Positions 1 through 4,757 of a stretch of 5,220 bases of DNA are shown one piece after another (within the stretch, counting starts at the first letter, position 1; each line of letters starts with the position of its first letter). The notes below the pieces were generated by a model that was given only the letters and a program-made list of their open reading frames with translations, was not told the DNA's origin and ran no database searches. The DNA comes from a bacterium (GTDB lineage: Bacteria > Dependentiae > Babeliae > Babeliales > RVW-14), in contig RGUK01000127.1 of the NCBI GenBank assembly GCA_010027825.1, positions 1 through 5,220 on the forward strand, in the 5' to 3' direction. Both the position numbers and the translations under genes were made by a program.

Positions 1-9
1 TCCTTGGTG

Positions 10-51
10 GGGCGGCGGATTGAGCAATCAGTCCGCCGCCCTTCCTCTTTT
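10..51 (+). terminator. GCAA-loop hairpin with T-rich tail, probable terminator
   Basis: A near-perfect inverted repeat pairs 10-23 with 28-41, giving 14 base pairs including one G-U, closed on a GCAA tetraloop (24-27) of the very stable GNRA class. The lower stem is almost all G-C. It is followed by a T-rich stretch at 42-51 (7 T in 10 bases), the form of an intrinsic terminator although the T run is broken by C. It lies about 20 bases before the ATG of the next gene, so it probably ends or attenuates transcription of an upstream, highly expressed gene, perhaps the capsid gene outside the window. It could instead act as an mRNA-stabilising 3' end. The hairpin is seen directly; the terminator role is inferred. 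Confidence 0.65.
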
Positions 52-62
52 GAGATCCTCGC

Positions 63-362
63 ATGTCTGAATTTACCGAGTGCCTAAAGGAAAGCCTGGC
101 AGCCTGTTACGAACAGTTTGGCACCACCGCCACCATCGGATCCACCGCCGTCACCGGCGTCCTTTCCACCGTCACACGCCGGGAGAATCTTGAGCTCCAC
201 GGCTACGATCTGGATTTAAACGCCACGTTTACCGTGGCGCCGGACCAGCTGACCGCAGTACCGGCCATCGGATCCACCGGCCGATTTAACTCCGTTACCT
301 ACCGCATCGTCAGCATCGATACCAACCCCGGATGCTACGTCCTGGGCCTGCGGGAGAAGTAA
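63..362 (+). CDS. Small phage structural protein, probable head-tail connector
   Basis: This 99-aa protein is rich in Thr, Val, Ile and Gly and looks almost wholly beta-stranded after a short N-terminal helix (about residues 3-19). There is no signal peptide or membrane segment. The C-terminal part (about 75-97) has the alternating strand pattern seen in head-tail joining proteins, which are often 90-120 aa. The assignment rests on size, fold impression and position: just after a terminator-like hairpin, and on the same strand as tail-terminator-like and tail-tube-like genes further down. The ATG at 63 has only a weak GAG-type ribosome site at about 52-54. The stop at 360-362 is three bases before the GTG of the next gene, so translation is probably coupled. 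It could also be another minor virion protein; the family is not recognised with certainty. Confidence 0.6.
   Translation: MSEFTECLKESLAACYEQFGTTATIGSTAVTGVLSTVTRRENLELHGYDLDLNATFTVAPDQLTAVPAIGSTGRFNSVTYRIVSIDTNPGCYVLGLREK
352..356 (+). promoter_or_regulatory. Ribosome binding site deciding the GTG start at 366
   Basis: GGGAG lies nine bases before the GTG at 366, inside the last codons of the 99-aa gene. It supports this GTG as the true start of the large glycosyltransferase and gives a residue (the V/M before ARDPK) only about six residues ahead of the first beta strand of the fold. No in-frame ATG nearby is better placed. Confidence 0.6.
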
Positions 363-365
363 GCC

Positions 366-2021
366 GTGGCACGAGATCCTAAAATTTCCATCTATCTGAT
401 CGCCGGCCGGGAGGCCAAGTACATCGGCCGCTGCCTGGATGCCTTTAAGCCCATGTGCGACGAGCTGGTCGTCTGCATCGCCCGTGGCGGAGCTCTCGAT
501 GACGGCACCGAGGAGATCGCAAGGGAAAAGGGCGCCACCATCGTCCACTACCAAAACGGCCATGGAAAAACCGATTGGCCACACGTGGATCATTTTGGAA
601 ACGCGCGCAACACCGCTCTAGACGCGTGCACCGGGGACGTGGCCATGTGGGTGGATGCGGACGATTTGCCAGCGCACGGCCTTAAAAACGCTCTTAAAAA
701 CGCTGCCAGCGAGCTTTTAAAAAACGACAAGCTTGGCATTTGGGCGGCTGTCTACAACGTCACCAACGCCAAATTAACCCCCATCAGGGAGCGCCTGGTA
801 AAGCGTCTGCCCGATGGCCGCTGGGCCGGCCGCTGGCACTACGCCGTCCATGAGGCGCTTTTGCCGTTGCCCGGATACGAAGTGCGGGCCGAACAAGCCA
901 GCTGGGTGGAACACCACCCGGAAGGCTACAAGGCCGGATCCGCCGATCGTAATATTCGCATCTTGGAAGGGGAGCTGGCCGAGGCCGGCAAGTACGCTTA
1001 CTACCTGCAACAGGAATTATTTTTGTCCGGGAAGCGCGATCAGTCCGCCGCTTGGTCCCACGTCTCCGCCTTGTGGCCCACTCAGGATCCCACGTTGCGC
1101 TACGAATCTTGGTGTAATTACGTTGCCAAAGCCCACCAGGCCAGTCCGTCCAGACGGGAAGCCGTATTTTATATGGCGCGCGAGGAGGCCAGCGCAGGCC
1201 GCTGGGGCGCCTCCTACTACCTTCTGAAAAGCGCCATGGTCCTGCCGGATCCCGGCGTCACCCAGTGGAACGCCCAGCGCGCCATTTATGATTTTGAATG
1301 CATTGACCTCTACATCGCCGCCGCCCGCGCCGTGGGCGATACGGCCGAGGCCGACAAGATCGAAAGCCAATGGAGGAAGCTAAAGCCCATCCGCATCTCC
1401 GTCTGCCACGCCACCCGCGGCCGTCCGCAGGATGCCATTAACGCCCGCATCCTTTGGATGAAAAAAGCCGCCGATCCCGCCAGCGTGGAGTGGATCTTTA
1501 GCTGTGATGACGACGATCCCAAGGCCGATGTTTTAAAGCCTTGGTCGCCGTTGAAAGGCAAAGGCGGCTGCATCGCCGCATGGAACCGGGCGGCCGAACA
1601 GGCCAAAGGAGAGATTATCGTCCAAGGATCCGATGATTGGGATCCGCCCCTGTGGTGGGACAAGATCATCACCGAGCGCATGGGCGATACCACGCGGGAG
1701 AGCGTCCTGGCCGTCAGCGACGGGCACAGAAAAGACCAGCTTCTTTGCATGGCCATCCTCACGCGCAACCGGCTTAAAAAACAGGGACACCTTTTTGCGC
1801 CGGAGTACGACGCCGCTTCCGGCATCTATTCCGATAACGAGTTCACCGCCCGCGCCTATGCAGACAAATGCGTCAACGAGGCCCGCGATGTTGTCTTCAC
1901 CCACAACAACCCCATGTTCACCGGTCAAAGGGCGGACGATGAATTTTTGCGGCACAACAGCGCGACGAATTACGAGACCGGCAAAAAGATATTTGAAACG
2001 CGCAACCCCCTGCCGTGCTGA
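366..2021 (+). CDS. Double-domain GT2-type glycosyltransferase with helical linker
   Basis: This 551-aa cytoplasmic protein has two GT-A-like halves. Residues 6-200 form a GT2-type domain: strand KISIYLIAGRE, then CDELVV, the segment FGNARNTALDACTGDVAMWV, and the metal/nucleotide-sugar DxD site at D97-A98-D99-D100. Residues about 205-340 are helical and TPR-like, a linker known from other tetratricopeptide glycosyltransferases. Residues 342-551 form a second GT-like domain: strand IRISVCHATRGRP, FSCDDDDP (378-385), GEIIVQGSDDWDPP (415-428) with S422-D423-D424 as its DxD-like site, and SDNEF (489-493). It should transfer a sugar from a nucleotide donor to an unknown acceptor, perhaps with two activities. 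The start is GTG with a good ribosome site; the stop TGA overlaps the next GTG. Residues 517-548 recur as a remnant at 2764-2862. Glycosyltransferase identity is confident; donor and acceptor are unknown. Confidence 0.88.
   Translation: MARDPKISIYLIAGREAKYIGRCLDAFKPMCDELVVCIARGGALDDGTEEIAREKGATIVHYQNGHGKTDWPHVDHFGNARNTALDACTGDVAMWVDADDLPAHGLKNALKNAASELLKNDKLGIWAAVYNVTNAKLTPIRERLVKRLPDGRWAGRWHYAVHEALLPLPGYEVRAEQASWVEHHPEGYKAGSADRNIRILEGELAEAGKYAYYLQQELFLSGKRDQSAAWSHVSALWPTQDPTLRYESWCNYVAKAHQASPSRREAVFYMAREEASAGRWGASYYLLKSAMVLPDPGVTQWNAQRAIYDFECIDLYIAAARAVGDTAEADKIESQWRKLKPIRISVCHATRGRPQDAINARILWMKKAADPASVEWIFSCDDDDPKADVLKPWSPLKGKGGCIAAWNRAAEQAKGEIIVQGSDDWDPPLWWDKIITERMGDTTRESVLAVSDGHRKDQLLCMAILTRNRLKKQGHLFAPEYDAASGIYSDNEFTARAYADKCVNEARDVVFTHNNPMFTGQRADDEFLRHNSATNYETGKKIFETRNPLPC
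681..704 (+). repeat. Perfect 12-bp tandem duplication inside the glycosyltransferase
   Basis: CTTAAAAACGCT occurs twice back to back (681-692 and 693-704), coding for LKNALKNA at residues 106-113. A diverged third unit follows at about 715-726 (LLKND). The duplication is in frame and lengthens a helix just after the first DxD motif. It is seen directly; replication slippage is the likely origin. Confidence 0.75.
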
Positions 2022-2533
2022 AGCTGCCGACCATCACCTTTGTCATCGTGGAGAACCGCTGGCCCGAGCGCGTGGCCCGGCTTTGCTCCCATATCCGCGC
2101 CCATGTGTCCGGCGCGCAGATTGCCGTCTGGGATCGCCTGCCTTGGGCCGCGGACAAGTCCCACTATGACCGCTTTTGCTCCCTGTCTTTGCACGAGGCG
2201 TTCACCACGCCGCACGCCCTGCTCTGCCAGCTCGACGGCTATCCCGTGCACTGGGACAGCTGGACGGACGAGTTCTTGGAATACGACTACGTGGGCAGCC
2301 TGCGCAGCCGCCGCCTGCACGAGGAGCTGGCCGGCATGGAATGGCGTTCCATGCCCGATGACGTTTTCATCTGTCAGCACGCCCGGCCCCGTCTGGAGGC
2401 CCGAGGAATTCGCTTTGCCCCCGCCGGCCTGGCCGCCCGCTTTTCCGTTGAGCATCGCTGCCCGGAGCACGAGGCCGTGCCGGCTCCTTTTGGATTTCAT
2501 GATGCCCGGCTGAACCCCCACCCATCGTTCTGA
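2015..2533 (+). CDS. DUF5672-type putative glycosyltransferase, internally shortened
   Basis: This 172-aa protein has the landmarks I associate with DUF5672, a family annotated as putative glycosyltransferases: HALLCQLDGYPV (67-78), a tryptophan then DEFLEYDYVG (85-94), SLRSRRL (95-101), PDDVFIC (114-120), a late FSVE (143-146) and the closing PFGFHD (158-163). Family members are, as I recall them, nearer 220-270 aa. Here YDYVG is joined directly to SLRSRR, so the usual segment between them, which carries the APW and VGNGGF motifs, is missing. This looks like an in-frame deletion between codons 94 and 95 (2296/2297), so activity is doubtful. The GTG start overlaps the stop of the large glycosyltransferase (GTGCTGA) with no clear ribosome site, implying translational coupling; the stop overlaps the next ATG (TGATG). 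Base composition is GC-rich, like the upstream genes. Family call fairly sure; deletion inferred from recalled motif order. Confidence 0.75.
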   Translation: MLKLPTITFVIVENRWPERVARLCSHIRAHVSGAQIAVWDRLPWAADKSHYDRFCSLSLHEAFTTPHALLCQLDGYPVHWDSWTDEFLEYDYVGSLRSRRLHEELAGMEWRSMPDDVFICQHARPRLEARGIRFAPAGLAARFSVEHRCPEHEAVPAPFGFHDARLNPHPSF

Positions 2534-2709
2534 TGACCCACGTGCCCGTCACCATGCCGCCCGGATGCCCGTCTTTGGATGGCGTCTACGGCACCAGCGT
2601 CACGCAGGTCATCTGGCTGCCCCAGGCAGAAACCGGGCAAGCCCTCTGGGCCCAGGCGAAGCAAACCGAAGCCGAGCGCCAGGAGTGCCGGAAACGGGGC
2701 GCCGAATGA
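2533..2709 (+). CDS. 58-aa uncharacterised small protein
   Basis: This short ORF begins with ATG overlapping the preceding stop (TGATG at 2531-2535) and ends in TGA at 2707-2709, itself overlapped by an ATG at 2706 (ATGA). Overlap at both ends is the hallmark of coupled translation in this operon and is the main reason to believe the gene. The N-terminal half is rich in Pro, Thr and Val (MTHVPVTMPPGCPSLDGVYG); the C-terminal half, from about residue 31, is a charged amphipathic helix (QALWAQAKQTEAERQECRKR) that could form a short coiled coil. It has no signal peptide or membrane segment and two cysteines (12 and 52) too far apart for a metal site. No family recognised. It may be a partner of the flanking glycosyltransferases; that is a guess from position only. 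Confidence 0.6.
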   Translation: MTHVPVTMPPGCPSLDGVYGTSVTQVIWLPQAETGQALWAQAKQTEAERQECRKRGAE

Positions 2710-2862
2710 CCTACCGGCACGGGCTGACGATCCTCACGCGCAGCGGTCGGCTGTAGCCTTGCCATGTTCACCGGAGCTCATCAGGACGAGGAGTTTAAGA
2801 GACACAACTCCAAGAGAAACTACGAGAAAAGTGAAAAAATATTTAAGGAACGCAATCCGTGA
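2706..2862 (+). pseudogene. Gutted glycosyltransferase gene: N-terminal stub plus C-terminal remnant
   Basis: Two pieces of a glycosyltransferase lie almost end to end. The head (2706-2756) starts with an ATGA-coupled ATG and reads MTYRHGLTILTRSGRL before a TAG, the kind of first strand that opens GT2 domains. The tail (2764-2862), in a different frame, reads from MFTGAHQDEEFKRHN to FKERNP and matches residues 517-548 of the 551-aa glycosyltransferase at 20 of 32 positions without gaps. The middle, several hundred codons in an intact relative, is absent. The TGA of the tail overlaps the GTG of the methyltransferase, so the old operon joins survive on both sides. The head is GC-rich and the tail AT-rich, so the two parts probably come from different parents. 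The tail homology is strong; the head identity is weaker because it is only 16 residues. Confidence 0.8.
2845..2849 (+). promoter_or_regulatory. Ribosome binding site for the methyltransferase
   Basis: AAGGA, nine bases before the GTG at 2859, sits inside the C-terminal remnant of the broken glycosyltransferase. It fixes the GTG at 2859 as the start and may explain why this remnant was kept: its last codons carry the translation signal of the next gene. Confidence 0.65.
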
Positions 2863-3344
2863 CGTACGAATATAAGGGCAAGCTGTATCCAAATTATTTA
2901 AAAAATGGGAACGCCTGCTCTCACGTTTTCCCGTTTGCTAAACATTTCTGCCGTGGTGATGGCCTAGACATTGGCGGCACAGGCGAATGGTGTTTCCCAG
3001 GCGCAACCGCAATCAACACGGATCAGGGAAACCAATTTGAGGCAATGAATCTGCCTGATGGTAAATACGATTACATATTTTCATCCCACACCCTCGAGCA
3101 CGTGGCTGATTACATTTCCGCCCTCGAGCACTGGAAAACACGGCTTAAGTTTGGAGCGCCATTGTTTATGTATCTGCCTCACCCAGACATGGAATACTGG
3201 CGACCGCAAAACAATCGCAAGCATGTGCACCTGTTCCATCCGGAGGATATGACCAAGACGCTGGCTGATCTTGGATTCAGGCAGATCCTGTGCAGCGGTC
3301 GTGATCTGTATTGGTCATTTGCCATCGTCGGATTCAACGCATGA
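2859..3344 (+). CDS. Class I SAM-dependent methyltransferase
   Basis: This 161-aa protein has the core of a class I (Rossmann) methyltransferase of the Methyltransf_11 type. Motif I is GLDIGGTGEW (35-44), the cofactor-binding glycine loop. An acidic residue after strand 2 is D55 (INTDQG). YDYIFSSHTLEHVADY (70-85) is the strand 4 / post-motif region with the typical LEHV signature, and LKFGAPLFMYLPHPD (about 96-110) fits strand 5. It is on the short side for the family but appears complete. It starts with GTG overlapping the TGA of the broken glycosyltransferase and ends in TGA overlapping the next ATG (ATGA at 3341-3344). In this context it may methylate a sugar or its precursor; substrate unknown. 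Its base composition is clearly AT-richer than the genes before 2700. Family call is sure, substrate is inference. Confidence 0.87.
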   Translation: MTYEYKGKLYPNYLKNGNACSHVFPFAKHFCRGDGLDIGGTGEWCFPGATAINTDQGNQFEAMNLPDGKYDYIFSSHTLEHVADYISALEHWKTRLKFGAPLFMYLPHPDMEYWRPQNNRKHVHLFHPEDMTKTLADLGFRQILCSGRDLYWSFAIVGFNA

Positions 3345-4027
3345 AAACAATCGTCTACCATCAACGGCTTGGAGACATCATTAACTGCTTCCCGGCTGCC
3401 AGGCATTTTGCAAGCCAGGGTGAGGAAGTGTTTATAGAATGCCTGCCGCAATATGCCTCAGCTCTGGATCTGATCAGCTACGCAAAATGGACGGAGCCAG
3501 GAAGCGGTGAAGGCGAGATTCTTGATTTTCAGATTTGGCCCCATCGTTACAACGAATACAGAAGCAGCGGTAAATCCTACGTTGACTTCATGTACGATCA
3601 TCCTGCGCTGAATGGCGTGGATCGGCAGATCATCCTTGATCGCGTCCCGTCCGGGCCTCCGCCAAGAATGCCTGATCAATATAATTTATTGGCTTCACTT
3701 GGCATCAGCCAGGGCTGGAAATATGCGACCTTGGATATTCTGAGCCAAGCGGCTGAATTGCTTGGAGATTTTATCATTCTTTGTGAAAAGGATTATTATT
3801 TTTATCAAAGACACTGGACGGCTCAGAATATTGTTGAGCTGGCGCAAGCTGTGAATCATGCAGACAAGTTCATGTGCATCAATTCTGCTCCGGCCGTGCT
3901 GGCGTCCGCCTTGCGCCAGAATCGTCCGACTTACTTTTTCCCGCAGCAAGATCAGTGGTCGCAGGATAATATCCCGTCCTGGCCCGGCCGCATTGATTAC
4001 GCCAAAGATCATTGGCCGGAAACATGA
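3341..4027 (+). CDS. Short GT9/heptosyltransferase-like glycosyltransferase
   Basis: I place the start at the ATG of the ATGA overlap with the methyltransferase stop; the open frame extends to 3311 but that would cut deep into the upstream gene. The 228-aa product opens with MKTIVYHQRLGDIINCFPAA, whose RLGD followed by a proline matches the N-terminal nucleotide-sugar loop of GT9 (ADP-heptose:LPS heptosyltransferase-like, GT-B fold) enzymes. Near the C-terminus MCINSAPAVLASAL (178-191) and PTYFFP (196-201) match the usual region where a Ser/Asp and a small-residue helix bind the donor. GT9 enzymes are usually about 320-350 aa, so this is compact, with a short inter-domain part. No signal peptide. 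It probably adds a sugar in the same pathway as its neighbours. Its final codons overlap the start of the cysteine-rich gene (ATGA at 4024-4027). Composition is AT-richer than the flanks, becoming GC-rich again towards the 3' end. Confidence 0.68.
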   Translation: MKTIVYHQRLGDIINCFPAARHFASQGEEVFIECLPQYASALDLISYAKWTEPGSGEGEILDFQIWPHRYNEYRSSGKSYVDFMYDHPALNGVDRQIILDRVPSGPPPRMPDQYNLLASLGISQGWKYATLDILSQAAELLGDFIILCEKDYYFYQRHWTAQNIVELAQAVNHADKFMCINSAPAVLASALRQNRPTYFFPQQDQWSQDNIPSWPGRIDYAKDHWPET

Positions 4028-4281
4028 GCTCATCCCTGCCTTTTCAGGCCATTCAGTTTGGTAATGCTGTGGCTGGGTTTGCCGCCGGTGGCTTTCGTCG
4101 CGTGCCCGATGAGATTTTAAGACAACGAAAAGGCATTTGCCACACTTGCGAACATTGGGATCCATCCGCCTTTGCCGGCACCGGCCGGTGCAAAAAATGC
4201 GGCTGCAGCTGCTGGAAATTGCATTTTCCACGGTCATCCTGCCCGATTGGCAAATGGCCGGCGGTGACACCGCCCGCGTAA
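4024..4281 (+). CDS. Cysteine-rich, probably zinc-binding small phage protein
   Basis: I choose the ATG at 4024, which overlaps the previous stop (ATGA); a TTG at 4012 is possible but less likely. The 85-aa product has a Gly/Ala-rich N-terminal helix (about 8-24), a VPDEILRQR segment (27-35), then a compact cysteine pattern: C39-x2-C42, C56-x2-C59-x-C61-x-C63 and C73 in CPIGKW (73-78). This CxxC ... CKKCGC ... CPxGKW layout is a small zinc-ribbon-like family common in phages and often labelled as a DUF (DUF6171-like); the exact name is from memory. It probably binds one or two zinc ions and contacts protein or nucleic acid; no enzyme role is evident. It sits between the glycosylation genes and the tail genes and, like the structural genes, contains a GGATCC site, so it may belong to the old structural backbone rather than the cargo. 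Confidence 0.72.
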   Translation: MSSSLPFQAIQFGNAVAGFAAGGFRRVPDEILRQRKGICHTCEHWDPSAFAGTGRCKKCGCSCWKLHFPRSSCPIGKWPAVTPPA

Positions 4282-4285
4282 AGAT

Positions 4286-4732
4286 ATGGCCGCCGTCACC
4301 ATGCTGGATCGTCTGGTTGAGGCCGGGCTGAAGGAGCTGCTTTCCACCTCCGTCACCGGCGTCACCTACCACCTTTCCCAGGAAACCATCGAAAAAAATC
4401 CCCCCTTTCTGGCCATCCGCGCCACCCTGGGCGCCGAAACCCCCGTGCCAAGGTCCGGCGTGTTTGAATTGCCCGTGGAAATCGTGCTTGCCGCCAGAGC
4501 CGACGACACCAGCCCGCAGGATTTTAACGTGAAAAGCGCCCAGCTTTTGCAGGCGTTTTACCATGATTCCGCCGCCACCACGCGGCTGAACGCCACCACC
4601 GCCATCGGATCCGCCCGCGCCTTCCGCCTCGACGTCACCGGTACGGAGAGCGGCGTGGAAGGGGACGAGCGTCTTTTCACGCGCACCCTTCGGCTCACCG
4701 TGCTGGCTTATCCCAACAGCAACGCCGCCTGA
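4286..4732 (+). CDS. Probable tail terminator / tail completion protein
   Basis: This 148-aa protein begins with an amphipathic helix (MLDRLVEAGLKELL, 6-19) followed by long beta strands (FLAIRATLG, VFELPVEIVLAAR, AFRLDVTG, FTRTLRLTVLAYP) and a middle helix (VKSAQLLQAFY, about 82-92). A helix followed by a mixed sheet at about 130-150 aa is the pattern of phage tail terminator (gpU-like) proteins, which cap the tail tube at the neck. Its position immediately before a tail-tube-like gene supports this. No signal peptide or membrane segment. The start follows the previous stop by four bases with no strong ribosome site, so coupled translation is likely. Another neck or tail completion role is possible; no family is recognised by motif, so the call rests on fold impression and gene order. 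Confidence 0.58.
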   Translation: MAAVTMLDRLVEAGLKELLSTSVTGVTYHLSQETIEKNPPFLAIRATLGAETPVPRSGVFELPVEIVLAARADDTSPQDFNVKSAQLLQAFYHDSAATTRLNATTAIGSARAFRLDVTGTESGVEGDERLFTRTLRLTVLAYPNSNAA

Positions 4733-4746
4733 CGGTTGACAGCACC

Positions 4747-4753
4747 AAAAGGG
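4747..4753 (+). promoter_or_regulatory. Ribosome binding site for the tail-tube-like gene
   Basis: AAAAGGG four bases before the ATG at 4758 is a usable ribosome site in the 25-base gap after the tail terminator-like gene. It lets this gene be translated independently, as expected for a protein made in many copies. Confidence 0.5.
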
Positions 4754-4757
4754 CATT

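Noticed and set aside
1633..2169. A 178-codon + strand frame overlapping the end of the glycosyltransferase and the DUF5672 gene
   Set aside because: Both overlapped genes have clear family motifs; this frame gives low-complexity Arg/Pro/Ala sequence.
2579..2875. A 98-codon + strand frame across the pseudogene junction
   Set aside because: It is rich in Arg, Pro and Ser, typical of an out-of-frame reading. It covers the 58-aa ORF and the remnant, whose frames have better support.
3091..3131. Direct repeat CCCTCGAGCAC at 3091 and 3121 in the methyltransferase
   Set aside because: The two copies encode LEHV and LEHW, ten residues apart, where LEHV is a conserved family motif. Only two short copies exist, so chance and codon choice explain it.
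3311..3340. Ten-codon upstream extension of the GT9-like gene
   Set aside because: It would overlap the methyltransferase by 34 bases. The ATG at 3341 gives the usual ATGA join and starts right at the first beta strand.
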